Below are positions 4,034 through 11,764 of a stretch of 11,764 bases of DNA, piece after piece. Within the stretch, counting starts at the first letter, position 1; every line of letters starts with the position of its first letter. Source of the DNA: Planctomycetaceae bacterium (GTDB lineage: Bacteria > Planctomycetota > Planctomycetia > Pirellulales > Thermoguttaceae). The notes under the pieces were generated by a model. That model saw nothing but the letters and a program-made list of their open reading frames with translations, was not told the origin of the DNA and did no database searches. The position numbers were made by a program, and so were the translations under genes. The DNA lies in assembly GCA_031256755.1 (NCBI GenBank), contig JAIRPZ010000256.1, positions 1 to 11,764 on the forward strand, in the 5' to 3' direction.

Positions 4034-6202
4034 TTATTTCTGGATATACCGCATATTCCGTGCCGGAGTTAAAGCCGGTGCGGACGGAACTTCCGGCTGG
4101 ATAAAGGAAACCGGCTTGTTCATTCCTGAACTTTGTAATACCGGCACCGGAATCGGAATCACCGGCGAAGACGAAGAACCCGTTTCAAGCACTTTCGGTG
4201 CTAATGTCGGTGCCGGCGGAATTTCGACACCCGGTTTCGGATTGTTCATCGGCATCGGCATCGGTAATTCGTCCGCCGCCGGAGAATTGTAATCGTACTG
4301 ATCGCCGTTCTGGAATTGCTGATAGGTTCCCCGGCTCACCACCCTCGGACGGGTCAGACCATAATTCATATAATGAGCAGCATCACGTTCTCTTGCTCTG
4401 CGTTTGGCATCGAAATACGCTTTGGCGGGCCACGATCCTTCCGTCAGGCAAACATTGTCATATTCCAGCAGCGATCCCTTCCGGTAATGCAGCGTCATAA
4501 TCGCCAGATTGTAATCCACGACCGAACTGTAATAGTCCGTTTCGGCTTCCGCCTGACGGCGTTGAGCATCAAGCAGTTGATCCAGCGTAATCGTGCCGGC
4601 TTGGAACGCCGCCGCTACGGCATTGACTTCGTCCGTTGCCGACCGCCTGCCGGCAAGCGTTGTTTGCATCTGTTGATACGCCAGATCAATCGTGCGGAAC
4701 GAATCGGCAAGTTGATGAGTTAACTCCAATTCCTGTTCCTGTAAAACGGCTTTCGCTTTGGCAACATTGAGTTGCGCATTCCGTACTCCGGCAAGTTCCC
4801 GCCGCCAGCCGAAAGGCATCGAAGCGGATAAACCCAAAGTCCAGCCCTGATAATCACCCGTCGTCAGCGAACCGTAAGCGTTGCTCCGCCGATCTTCGGG
4901 ATCAAGCAAATCTTTGCCGGCACCGGAGAACGTGTAGCCGCCTTCCAAATCCAGCCGGGGCAATAAAAAGTTTTTCGATGCCGTCAATTCGAGTTCCCGC
5001 TGCTTGATCACCCATTTTTGTTTCCGCAATTCCGGCGACCGCAGCAACGCTTCACAAACAATGCTGTTCCAATCAAGTTTAATCGGAGCCGTGATCGGAT
5101 TATCAACCGGACGAATCAACCGCCCGTCTGTGGCGGTCAGACCGATAATATACCGCAACGCATTTTCCGCTGTGAATAAGTTGCTTTGGGCGACTTCCGT
5201 TTGCTGCCGGAAGGTAAAGTAGTTATGCTCCGCTTGGGCAAGGTATTGCGACCGGCCGGCTCTTGAACCGACATCAGAGTGGGTTTTCGTTTGCAGCCAT
5301 GTTTGATAAGCGGCATCCCGACCGGAACGTACCGATTCGAGACGGTGGTACGCATAATACAAGTTCCAATACGCTTTTTCGACATCGGCAACAAGGTTTC
5401 GTGTCGCCATCTCAAAATCGTTGAGCGAGGTGTCCGTATTGAGCCGGGCAATGGCGACACCGCCGTAGGAACCGATTTGTCCGTTCGGACCGGCAATCCG
5501 GTTGAATTGAATACCGTTTCCTTGCAGCAACGGCTGCCGGAATGTCCCCTGTATGTAACTTGTCCACGAGGAAGGAGCGTTGCTGTTGCCGCCGACATTG
5601 TATCGGTTGCCGTTGTAAATTTGAAACTGCGCACCGGTTGCCGTGTATTTGCTGATGCCGATACCGAAATTGCCGGTATCGCCGGTTGTTCCGATCGTCC
5701 GCCCGTTCCATGCGGGATCGTCTGTTTTATTCCATGTCGAAGTGGCGTTGAGTGTACCGTCAAATGCGGAAAGAGCGGCTTCGATACCATAATTCGGATT
5801 ACTTTCGATCAGGGCGGGATCATAGACGGTACTCACACCGCCCGGTGCTTGCAGCAGCGACCCCGGCGCACCGGATGCACCGGCTTTGGAAAAGCCGACT
5901 CCGTTCAGTGTGCGGATCACTTTGCTGTTTTTTAACGCCATTTGAACCGATTCTTCGAGGGTTAAATCCCACATTGCTGTCGGATCGGGATTGGACAGAG
6001 TGAGCGGCGGTGCGGCTTGACTCACTTCGGGCAGAGAGCAAACATCAGTATCAGGATATTCGATTTTTGTCGCCTTGCTGATATAATGATTTTGCCAACG
6101 TCCTCTTTCTGTCAGAAACAGCGGCTGCTGCGGCTGGCAGCCGAACTGACCGCAAAGCATTATCAGTAAAGCGGTAATGGTAAATATTCGGAGGCAGTTC
6201 AT
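4034..6202 (-). CDS. TolC-family outer membrane efflux lipoprotein
   Basis: The product is 722 residues from the ATG at 6200-6202, chosen because AAGGAAG lies 9 bases upstream and the signal peptide starts there (MNCLRIFTITALLIMLCGQFGC). The segment ends in a lipobox-like QFGC with Cys22, so it is probably a lipoprotein, though the box is imperfect. LTLEESVQMALKNS (80-93) is the classic start of an outer-membrane-factor repeat. A second half begins near IVCEALLRSPELRKQ, and both contain long helical coiled segments such as DVEKAYWNLYYAYHRLESV. This class forms the trimeric outer-membrane and periplasmic channel of efflux pumps or type I secretion. At least 80 C-terminal residues form a Pro/Met/Asn-rich tail (PMPMPMNNPKPG, PVIPIPVPV), making it much longer than the usual 430-500 residues. 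No inner-membrane pump or adaptor gene is next to it. It might export the neighbouring modified peptide, but nothing shows that. Confidence 0.85.
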   Translation of the reverse strand: MNCLRIFTITALLIMLCGQFGCQPQQPLFLTERGRWQNHYISKATKIEYPDTDVCSLPEVSQAAPPLTLSNPDPTAMWDLTLEESVQMALKNSKVIRTLNGVGFSKAGASGAPGSLLQAPGGVSTVYDPALIESNPNYGIEAALSAFDGTLNATSTWNKTDDPAWNGRTIGTTGDTGNFGIGISKYTATGAQFQIYNGNRYNVGGNSNAPSSWTSYIQGTFRQPLLQGNGIQFNRIAGPNGQIGSYGGVAIARLNTDTSLNDFEMATRNLVADVEKAYWNLYYAYHRLESVRSGRDAAYQTWLQTKTHSDVGSRAGRSQYLAQAEHNYFTFRQQTEVAQSNLFTAENALRYIIGLTATDGRLIRPVDNPITAPIKLDWNSIVCEALLRSPELRKQKWVIKQRELELTASKNFLLPRLDLEGGYTFSGAGKDLLDPEDRRSNAYGSLTTGDYQGWTLGLSASMPFGWRRELAGVRNAQLNVAKAKAVLQEQELELTHQLADSFRTIDLAYQQMQTTLAGRRSATDEVNAVAAAFQAGTITLDQLLDAQRRQAEAETDYYSSVVDYNLAIMTLHYRKGSLLEYDNVCLTEGSWPAKAYFDAKRRARERDAAHYMNYGLTRPRVVSRGTYQQFQNGDQYDYNSPAADELPMPMPMNNPKPGVEIPPAPTLAPKVLETGSSSSPVIPIPVPVLQSSGMNKPVSFIQPEVPSAPALTPARNMRYIQK

Positions 6203-6563
6203 TGTTGACAACTTCCTTGTATAGGGTCGGCAGTTTTTGCCGGTTCTTGTACTCGATAACATACCGGGCAGTATTCCGCTCCCCCTGCGAAAGTAAAGGT
6301 TAAAAATTTATGCCGTCTTTTGCAAGGGCAATTTTTTAACCGTCGGCCATATTCCGAATGTCTGCCGAAATTCGGACGGGAACGGGGACACGCCGCTCTT
6401 TTGGGATCGGACATTGACGTTTGTAAAATCGCCTAAATAAATGCCGCCCCCGTTATTCGGAATTTTGCAAAAAATCAGAAATTGTCGCAAAATCAAAATA
6501 ATCACTACATTTTAATCTCCTGCCGATTTTAACCGGCGGAAGAAAAATACCTGCCCGCTCTCG
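6203..6563. other. Divergent intergenic spacer with AT-rich inverted repeat
   Basis: This is the left part of the space between the TolC-like start and the promoter of the rhamnosidase-like gene. It holds a small hairpin CGGCA/TGCCG (6228-6242) in the TolC leader. A long inverted repeat has arms GGTTAAAAA (6298-6306) and TTTTTAACC (6333-6341). A third repeat is CCGAAT/ATTCGG (6354-6359, 6370-6375). Regulatory sites for the divergent genes are plausible, especially the 9-base AT-rich repeat. Small minus-strand frames here (for example 6308-6505) lack ribosome binding sites and recognisable domains. I find no convincing gene and no strong TolC promoter. Confidence 0.4.
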
Positions 6564-6592
6564 TTATCACGTCCACAACATTATGCTACAAT
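6564..6592 (+). promoter_or_regulatory. Promoter of the rhamnosidase-like gene
   Basis: TTATCA (6564-6569, four of six consensus matches) and TACAAT (6587-6592, five of six) are separated by 17 bases. A TG one base before the -10 adds an extended -10 element. The leader to the ATG at 6660 would be about 60 bases and contains the AAGGAG ribosome binding site at 6647-6652. Confidence 0.6.
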
Positions 6593-6659
6593 TACTGAAC
6601 GATGTATTTGCCCGTGTACGCCGGTTGTTTTGCCCGTCTCGCCGAAAAGGAGTTTTCCC

Positions 6660-7679
6660 ATGCAACAGTTTATGCTTTCCGTTTTTTTTACAGTTTTTCT
6701 TGCGATGGCTTTTTTTGCCGGTGCGCCGCCGCTGTTTTTATCGGCGCAAATCCTTGTTCCTCCGCTGCCTGCACGGACTGATCTGCCGCCCGATCTGCCT
6801 CCGCCTCCCGACGAGCGGGATCGCGAAAAACCGTATATGCCGACCGTGGAAATCCCGGAAACAAAAAAATGGCCCGACAGCAAATCAAACGACATCGAAA
6901 TCTGCAATTTGCAGTGCGAAAATCTCATCGATCCGCTCGCCGTCAGCACAACTGTTCCGAAATTAAGTTGGAAAATCCGCAGCAAAAATAACATCGCCGA
7001 TCAAAAACAAACAGAATACCACATTATCGTTGCCAAGTCGGAATTTGAATTGCTGAATAATCAGGGCAGTATTTGGAACAGCGGTTATGTCGAATCCGGG
7101 AACTCCGAAATCCTTTACAGCGGTTTGAAACTTGGTTCCGGCAACGGCATTTTCTACTGGAAAGTACGCGTTCTTGATAAAGAAGGAAAATCCTCCGAAT
7201 GGAGTCCGCCTGCCCGGTTTGCCGTCGGGCTTCTGAATGAATCCGATTGGAAAGGGGAATGGCTCAAGTTTTCCCCGACGGAACATAAGGTCTGCTTTAG
7301 TAAACACCTGACCCTTCAGGATAAACCGCAGACAGCCCTGACATACATTCTTTCAAACAGTGATCACGAACTGTATATCAACGGCAAAAAAGCCGAAAGT
7401 CCGGGACGGCAGCCGAAGATCAATGTGGCCTTATTGGCTTACCGGATTCTGTTGAACTGCCCTTGTGAAAGTTCTTTTCTTTTCGAACCTTATTGTGCTG
7501 CCTATAACGCTGCCCCGCTTTTGCAGCAGGGAGACAACCATATTTTGATCCGCTGCGAAACGATATGCCCTTCCGCCGGTCGAGCCGTTTTGCTGCAAAT
7601 GAACGGAAAAACCGTACGCAACGCCAATTTTACGCTGCATACGGATAACACTTGGAACCGCTCTGCCCAATGTTATTGA
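6660..7679 (+). CDS. Secreted protein with GH78 alpha-L-rhamnosidase N-terminal domains only
   Basis: The product is 339 residues, starting at the ATG 7 bases after a perfect AAGGAG; an upstream in-frame TTG at 6630 has no such site. A signal peptide (MQQFMLSVFFTVFLAMAFFAGAP) leads to a proline-rich spacer (31-62, several PP pairs). Residues ~80-205 match the first domain of GH78 rhamnosidases: ICNLQCENLIDPLAV, PKLSWKI, QTEYHIIVAKSE, IWNSGYVES, FYWKVRVLDKEGKSSEWS, FAVGLLNESDWKGEW. Residues ~206-335 resemble the following Bac_rhamnosid_N sugar-binding module (HELYINGKKA, LQQGDNHILIR, HTDNTWNRS). The protein stops there: the (alpha/alpha)6 catalytic domain, normally several hundred residues more, is absent, and convergent clpX begins 27 bases later. 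It is either a carbohydrate-binding secreted protein or a truncated relic; the intact signal peptide and promoter favour a functional gene. Confidence 0.75.
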   Translation: MQQFMLSVFFTVFLAMAFFAGAPPLFLSAQILVPPLPARTDLPPDLPPPPDERDREKPYMPTVEIPETKKWPDSKSNDIEICNLQCENLIDPLAVSTTVPKLSWKIRSKNNIADQKQTEYHIIVAKSEFELLNNQGSIWNSGYVESGNSEILYSGLKLGSGNGIFYWKVRVLDKEGKSSEWSPPARFAVGLLNESDWKGEWLKFSPTEHKVCFSKHLTLQDKPQTALTYILSNSDHELYINGKKAESPGRQPKINVALLAYRILLNCPCESSFLFEPYCAAYNAAPLLQQGDNHILIRCETICPSAGRAVLLQMNGKTVRNANFTLHTDNTWNRSAQCY

Positions 7680-7706
7680 AGGACGATTACATAGCATCCG
7701 CCGGCA

Positions 7707-9029
7707 TCACGCACTTTTTGCCATTCGTTCCCGTGAACTCCGCAAAAGGACACCAGCCCGCCCCGCCACCGTTTCTTCCGTGACCTGATACGTTTCCCCC
7801 GGCGGTAAATCCGGCAAATCGTACATAATATCAAGCATCGCCTTTTCGACAATCGACCGCAAGCCGCGTGCGCCGGTTTTCTTTTCCAAGGCCATCTTCG
7901 CAATCGCCGACAATGCACCGTCCGTGAACTCCACATCCGCTTCTTCCATTTGGAACAGCCGCCGGTACTGTTTCACCAGCGCATTTTTCGGTTCACGCAT
8001 CACCCGGATCAACGCTTCTTCATCAAGCGGTTCAAGCGTTGAAATCACCGGCAAGCGTCCGACCAATTCCGGGATCAAACCGAAATGATGAATGTCTTCC
8101 GAAGTAACCTGCGAAAGATAGTGCGTACACCGCTCCTCACGGGTCATCGGAACCATCTGGTTAAACCCGATGGACTTTTTGCCGAGACGCTGCCCGACAA
8201 TGTCTTCCAAGCCGACAAACGTTCCGCCGCAGATAAACAGAATGTTCGTGGTATCAACCTGAATATACTGCTGTTCAGGATGTTTGCGCCCCCCCTGCGG
8301 AGGAACATTGGCAACAGTGCCTTCAAGCATTTTGAGGAGCGACTGCTGCACCCCTTCGCCGGAAACATCGCGGGTAATCGAAACGTTCTGCGAAGTTTTA
8401 CCGATTTTGTCGATTTCGTCAATGTAAATAATGCCCCGCTGGGCAAGTTCAACATCGAAATCAGCAGCATGAAGCAGTTTGAGAATCAGATTTTCAACAT
8501 CTTCGCCGACATATCCCGCTTCGGTAAGTGTGGTGGCATCGCCGATAGCAAACGGCACATCAAGAATTTTCGCCAGTGTTTGAGCAAGGAGCGTTTTGCC
8601 GGAACCGGTCGGACCGATCAGCATCACATTGGACTTGTCGATGGTAATATCGTTTCCTTCGTCCCGGTTCATCAACCGTTTATAATGATTGTGAACCGCT
8701 ACGGACAGCACTTTTTTCGCATGATCCTGACCGACAACGTGTTCGCTTAACTTTGCGGCGATTTCTCTCGGCGAAGGAACTTTGGCAATCGGTTTCGCAT
8801 GGGAACCGGTTCGCCGCCGCCGTTCTTGGGTGAGAATCGTTTGACACAGATCGATACATTCGCTGCAAATGTAAACATCGCCGGGTCCTTCGACAAGGGG
8901 ACCGACATCCCGATAACTTTTATGACAGAAGGAACAGAACGCATTCTTTTTACTGACATTGCCGCTGCTGCCTTCATTTCCGCTTTTACCCATTTCTTTA
9001 TCTGACGTGTTTGAGTGATCTTTGGACAT
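7707..9029 (-). CDS. clpX: ATP-dependent Clp protease ATP-binding subunit ClpX
   Basis: The product is 440 residues from the ATG at 9027-9029; a TTG at 9083 would add 18 residues with no family similarity. An N-terminal zinc-binding domain uses C32, C35, C55 and C58 (CSFC...CSEC). The AAA+ core has Walker A GPTGSGKT (139-146), Walker B IIYIDEIDK (200-208), the GYVG pore loop (172-175), the RKH loop (248-250) and sensor 2 GARGLRS (386-392). The IGF loop that docks on ClpP is present (287-289). ClpX unfolds tagged substrates and feeds them to ClpP in the cytoplasm. Everything needed is intact and the length is ordinary. clpP is not adjacent here. It follows the SHOCT-like gene after 129 bases and may have its own promoter there, though I could not pick a convincing one. 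A serine/lysine-rich N-terminal stretch of about 25 residues precedes the zinc domain. Confidence 0.95.
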   Translation of the reverse strand: MSKDHSNTSDKEMGKSGNEGSSGNVSKKNAFCSFCHKSYRDVGPLVEGPGDVYICSECIDLCQTILTQERRRRTGSHAKPIAKVPSPREIAAKLSEHVVGQDHAKKVLSVAVHNHYKRLMNRDEGNDITIDKSNVMLIGPTGSGKTLLAQTLAKILDVPFAIGDATTLTEAGYVGEDVENLILKLLHAADFDVELAQRGIIYIDEIDKIGKTSQNVSITRDVSGEGVQQSLLKMLEGTVANVPPQGGRKHPEQQYIQVDTTNILFICGGTFVGLEDIVGQRLGKKSIGFNQMVPMTREERCTHYLSQVTSEDIHHFGLIPELVGRLPVISTLEPLDEEALIRVMREPKNALVKQYRRLFQMEEADVEFTDGALSAIAKMALEKKTGARGLRSIVEKAMLDIMYDLPDLPPGETYQVTEETVAGRAGVLLRSSRERMAKSA

Positions 9030-9158
9030 AAATAACCGGTTATTGTTCTCTGGAGGGTTCGGTTTGTTCCATCCGTGAAACAAAGGTTGTTCATGCCTTG
9101 CGTGTACAATTACTACTACGTGTCCGGCGAGCGTTTGTTGCGTACAAACATTTATTTT

Positions 9159-9473
9159 TCAGAAAGTTTTTCCGATCTTTTTTGCCGCCGGTAACCGGGC
9201 AGCATTCAGAACGTCACTCTCTGAAAGAAACTCGTTTGGATTTCGGGTAAGTTGCAAAGAAAGCAGTTTCCTAATCATTCGGAATTCTTCCGCCGAAAGT
9301 TTGCCTTCATCGTGCATTTTTCGGAAGGATTCGAGGTAATCCACCGGTTTCGGTTCCGGTTTTAACAAATTCGCACGAATTAACCGCAAAGCGTACAGCG
9401 ACAGTACCAATACGATCACTAAAACCGCAAAATAAAATACAAGTTGTAAAATGTTTGTAATCTGTTCACTCAT
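9159..9473 (-). CDS. Small membrane protein with SHOCT-like C-terminal domain
   Basis: The product is 104 residues. One membrane segment (about residues 8-33, LQLVFYFAVLVIVLVLSLYALRL) is followed by a proline-containing linker. Next comes YLESFRKMHDEGKLSAEEFRMIRKLL (about 46-71), which has the form of the short C-terminal oligomerisation (SHOCT-type) helix pair: a length of helix, a G-K-L-(S/T)-x-E-E-(F/Y) turn, then a second helix. The basic C-terminal tail is unremarkable. It begins 39 bases after the stop of the BatA-like gene on the same strand, so the two are probably co-transcribed. A small membrane companion beside a BatA-like protein suggests an envelope role, but no function is known. 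No strong ribosome binding site is seen. Confidence 0.75.
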   Translation of the reverse strand: MSEQITNILQLVFYFAVLVIVLVLSLYALRLIRANLLKPEPKPVDYLESFRKMHDEGKLSAEEFRMIRKLLSLQLTRNPNEFLSESDVLNAARLPAAKKIGKTF

Positions 9474-9512
9474 AACTTTCTGTAAAAAAATACGGACACC
9501 GCTGCCGCAAAA

Positions 9513-11702
9513 TTATTTTCCGTAAATCCGGTTCGCCAGCACATATTCGATGCCGAACAGACACGCCAGCAGCAACACAACAGCGGTATAAAGTTCCTGC
9601 CCGATGCGCCGCCGTTCCAGACGGAGGGTTAACATTCCGTCTGCCTGCCTGCCGTCCGTCAACTGATAACGTCCCTGACCGAAATGTTTGTCCAGTGTTG
9701 CGGTCTCCGTTTTGCGGAGATTGGTGGAACCGGCGGGCAAATTGACGCTGAATCCCAAGTTTAACGCCTGCTGCCCGATACCGCCGGAACGCACCTGATA
9801 ATTGCCCGGTTCCGTTGTCTGCGGTATCGTAATTTCCCGGCGCACGGCATCCGGTGTGAGACGTACCGATTGCCCCTGCGGCGTTCCCAGCAAACAACTC
9901 GGCGGCAATGCGGGCGTGTTCGGACGCAGCACCACCGGTTCGCCGGCAATGTAGTTAAACTTTTGTTCACCCATTCCGGTCAGGTATTTTCCCAGTCCTT
10001 CGGCAAGCAGAACAAACATCCACGCCGTTTCGCCGCGTGTCCAGTCGTTCCAAACGGACAGCGGACGGCTGCCGTCCCGTCCGCCGCTCATATCCGTCAT
10101 CAACGTAAAAGTCCGTCCTCTTCCGATGGTTTGCGTCATTATTGCCGGACGGCGGTCGGAAAAATGAGCGGCCGCATCAGCACGCGGCGGCACGTCACCC
10201 GTTTCCCAATACCGATAAACCGGCAGCGCATTCCAAGGGAATTCGTCCAGCGGCTGAATAGACCGGAAAGGAGTGAAAACCGGCGACACACCCGGCAGCA
10301 TCCAGCATTCGCCGTCAGGATTTCGTGCCTGCCGGACAAGTTTCGCTCCCAGCACTTCCGTTGCCGCGGCGTGATTGAACGATTCCAGCGAATCGGCGTG
10401 CGGTCCCAATACCGTTCCGACTCCGAAACCGGCAGCGGCATAATCGGCTAACTTTTTCCAAACCGCCGGCGGCAGCGGCGAAGGATCAAGAAGCATGACT
10501 CCCTGATATTCCTGCAATTCCGTCTGCGTCATTCCGGCAAGTTCCGTGAGCGGAGCGGTACTGACCGTGAACGGAACCGTTTCAAGGGCTTGCCGGAAGT
10601 AAAGAGCGGAATCATGCACCGGCGGCTGGGCGAATATCCGCACTTTTTGCGGCGGGGCAACATGGAGCGTAAACCATCCCTGATCATCCGCCGGCAAGGC
10701 ATCGCTGACGGCAAACCGGATTTTTCCCTGCTGCAAACCGGCATCGAAACCCGTCAGGGTCATCGAAACGGTCTGCTGCGATTCCCCTTCCGAAAAGTTG
10801 ACCGTTTTGGTCATCCGTACCGTTTCCGCTTTCGGATCGCCGCTTTTGCCGAGGAGAATGAGTTCAACGGTTTGTGAAGATGCCGAACCGAAGCGGGCGG
10901 TTTGAATATCAAATCGTACCGGCGCACCGGCAGTCAGCGTTTCGGGAATGATTGAGATTTTTTGAATGGCTGAATTCTGTGGTTTTTCTGCGCCGACATC
11001 GACAATGAAAATGCCGATTCCGTCCCAAATGGCGGATGTGCGTTCGCTGTTCTTGCCGATGGATTCTCCTTCCCAGCCCGGCGCAGACATATCGGAAATA
11101 ACGTACAACTCTTTCTGATCGAGCGGCGATTCCTTCAGGAGTGCTGCCGCTGCCGACAGCGGAGCGCGTAATCCTCCTGCTTCGCCGGACGGAACCGGTG
11201 TGATTTTGAGCCGGTTGATTTTCTGTTCGGCAGCGCGGCTGTCGACTTGAAAGACCGCCGCTTCCGCTTCGCCGCTGAATATGGCAATGCTGCTGTTTTG
11301 CGGAATTTGATGAAGAATCTTTCCGGCGGCTTCTTTAGCGGCATCGAGCCGTGTTTTGTTTTCGGCGATGTAATTCATACGGATGGAAGTATCAATGACA
11401 ACGGCGGCGGCAATCGGTGCATCGCGTGAACCGCCGACGGCACCGGCAAGCCAGCCCGTTTTGAAAACCGGTCTTGCCAATGCCAATCCCATCAGAACGA
11501 AAAGCAGGATACGGAGAGCGAGCAAAAGAAGATATTTCAGGCGGAAGTTCCGGCGGTGTGTTTCGATTTTTCGGACAAGAAACATGACGGCGGGAAATTC
11601 GATCCGTTTCGGTTTTCCCTGCATCAGAAAGTGCAGAACGACGGGAATGCCTGCCGCTGCCAAACCGCCGAAAAAGAGCGAAGTTGCCGTGAAGGTGAAC
11701 AT
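9513..11702 (-). CDS. BatA-like membrane protein with degenerate von Willebrand A domain
   Basis: The product is 729 residues. The N-terminal BatA-type region has two membrane helices (about 5-27 and 57-79) with the recurrent LHFLMQGKPKRIEFPAVMFL and LRILLFVLMGLALARPVF segments. A von Willebrand A-like domain (about 95-240) begins AAVVIDTSIRMNY; the metal-site motif DxSxS reads DTSIR (D104, S106), so one ligand serine is replaced. A later VISDMS (D204) matches the domain's second acidic motif. A long periplasmic or cytoplasmic region follows, with a beta-rich section and a probable Rossmann-like section (VRIFAQPPVHDSALYF; GVMLLDPSPLPP). A last membrane helix sits at about 702-722. Proteins of this form are common in Planctomycetota. 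The role is undefined, with possible links to MoxR/VWA envelope systems, but no MoxR ATPase is in view. It starts almost on top of its own promoter. Confidence 0.85.
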   Translation of the reverse strand: MFTFTATSLFFGGLAAAGIPVVLHFLMQGKPKRIEFPAVMFLVRKIETHRRNFRLKYLLLLALRILLFVLMGLALARPVFKTGWLAGAVGGSRDAPIAAAVVIDTSIRMNYIAENKTRLDAAKEAAGKILHQIPQNSSIAIFSGEAEAAVFQVDSRAAEQKINRLKITPVPSGEAGGLRAPLSAAAALLKESPLDQKELYVISDMSAPGWEGESIGKNSERTSAIWDGIGIFIVDVGAEKPQNSAIQKISIIPETLTAGAPVRFDIQTARFGSASSQTVELILLGKSGDPKAETVRMTKTVNFSEGESQQTVSMTLTGFDAGLQQGKIRFAVSDALPADDQGWFTLHVAPPQKVRIFAQPPVHDSALYFRQALETVPFTVSTAPLTELAGMTQTELQEYQGVMLLDPSPLPPAVWKKLADYAAAGFGVGTVLGPHADSLESFNHAAATEVLGAKLVRQARNPDGECWMLPGVSPVFTPFRSIQPLDEFPWNALPVYRYWETGDVPPRADAAAHFSDRRPAIMTQTIGRGRTFTLMTDMSGGRDGSRPLSVWNDWTRGETAWMFVLLAEGLGKYLTGMGEQKFNYIAGEPVVLRPNTPALPPSCLLGTPQGQSVRLTPDAVRREITIPQTTEPGNYQVRSGGIGQQALNLGFSVNLPAGSTNLRKTETATLDKHFGQGRYQLTDGRQADGMLTLRLERRRIGQELYTAVVLLLACLFGIEYVLANRIYGK

Positions 11703-11727
11703 GCAGACGCATTATACCACGTCTGCA
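11702..11727 (-). promoter_or_regulatory. Extended -10 promoter inside an inverted repeat, BatA-like gene
   Basis: Perfect eight-base arms TGCAGACG (11702-11709) and CGTCTGCA (11720-11727) flank a ten-base loop. On the minus strand the loop reads TGGTATAATG, a perfect -10 (11712-11717) with its extended TG. The ATG at 11700-11702 is only 9 bases after the -10, so RNA would start at or within a few bases of the start codon. A protein binding the repeat would block the promoter directly. I find no good -35 element. Confidence 0.6.
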
Positions 11728-11742
11728 AACGAACAGACACTC

Positions 11743-11764
11743 CCCGCTCAAAAGAAGAAGCGGG
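11743..11764. repeat. Hairpin at the right edge
   Basis: Six-base perfect arms CCCGCT (11743-11748) and AGCGGG (11759-11764) flank ten bases. It reaches the end of the window and could continue. On the minus strand, no T-run follows, so it may be part of a terminator for an unseen upstream gene only if that end is Rho-independent in an unusual way. No further call is possible. Confidence 0.3.

Noticed and set aside
5137..5935. Long plus- and minus-strand frames (up to 218 codons) inside the TolC-like gene
   Set aside because: They lie in other frames of a clear coding gene, have arginine/cysteine-rich translations and no domain or ribosome binding site.
4034..6202. TolC-like protein as dedicated exporter of the peptide
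   Set aside because: It is on a separate transcript beyond fabI, has its own terminator, and no pump or ABC exporter accompanies it.
6308..6505. 65-codon minus-strand frame in the divergent spacer
   Set aside because: No ribosome binding site, no domain, and it covers inverted repeats; more likely non-coding, although the translation is not grossly biased.
8085..8750. 221-codon plus-strand frame opposite clpX
   Set aside because: It is antisense to the conserved AAA+ core of clpX and has no recognisable content; a by-product of that gene's codon use.
9104..9147. GTACAA repeats upstream of clpX as an operator shared with fabI
   Set aside because: The six-base word is also found inside coding sequence and near the TolC-like gene, so coincidence is enough.
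9870..10451. 193-codon plus-strand frame opposite the BatA-like gene
   Set aside because: Same reason: antisense frame with His/Arg-rich translation and no start signal.

Overview
The window looks like a chromosomal piece of a planctomycete (Planctomycetota, probably the Pirellulales side). The evidence is a large BatA/von-Willebrand-type membrane protein next to a small SHOCT-like membrane protein, a long TolC-family lipoprotein with a proline-rich tail, a GH78-type secreted fragment and moderate base composition. The taxonomic call is an inference from gene style; there is no rRNA or other marker here. I see no transposase, tRNA, rRNA or CRISPR array.

Left part (about 1-3140): an orphan plus-strand reading frame runs in from the left edge, is open to 454 and has no good start. 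It collides with a compact minus-strand operon, 2720 down to 396. In transcription order this encodes a CxxCxxCC (YkgJ-type) protein, a radical SAM protein with a reduced SPASM-like tail, two small peptides with a shared leader motif and Ala/Gly/Val-rich bodies, a stand-alone PqqD-like leader-binding protein, and a third very glycine-rich hydrophobic peptide. The genes overlap or are joined by stop codons that double as ribosome binding sites. This has all the marks of a RiPP (ribosomally made, post-translationally modified peptide) pathway that I cannot assign to a named class. No protease or exporter lies beside it. Upstream of the operon is a stretch of about 480 bases without a protein gene. 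It contains a strongly structured, probably minus-strand RNA of about 176 nt (2788-2963), three copies of the heptamer GTTAATG, further inverted repeats and a G-tract.

Middle part (3145-7679): a divergent FabI-like enoyl-ACP reductase on the plus strand has its own extended -10 promoter. Convergent with it is a TolC-family outer-membrane lipoprotein on the minus strand, whose terminator hairpin lies inside the 3' end of fabI. After an AT-rich divergent spacer comes a secreted plus-strand protein that carries only the N-terminal non-catalytic domains of an alpha-L-rhamnosidase.

Right part (7707-11764): a minus-strand run of a BatA-like/VWA membrane protein, a SHOCT-like membrane protein and clpX. 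The BatA-like gene appears to start from an extended -10 element set inside a perfect inverted repeat only a few bases before its start codon, so the transcript would be leaderless or nearly so. ClpX is complete and canonical; clpP is not in the window.

The most notable object is the peptide-modification operon together with the structured RNA in front of it. The FabI, TolC, ClpX and BatA-like genes look like ordinary housekeeping or cell-envelope genes.
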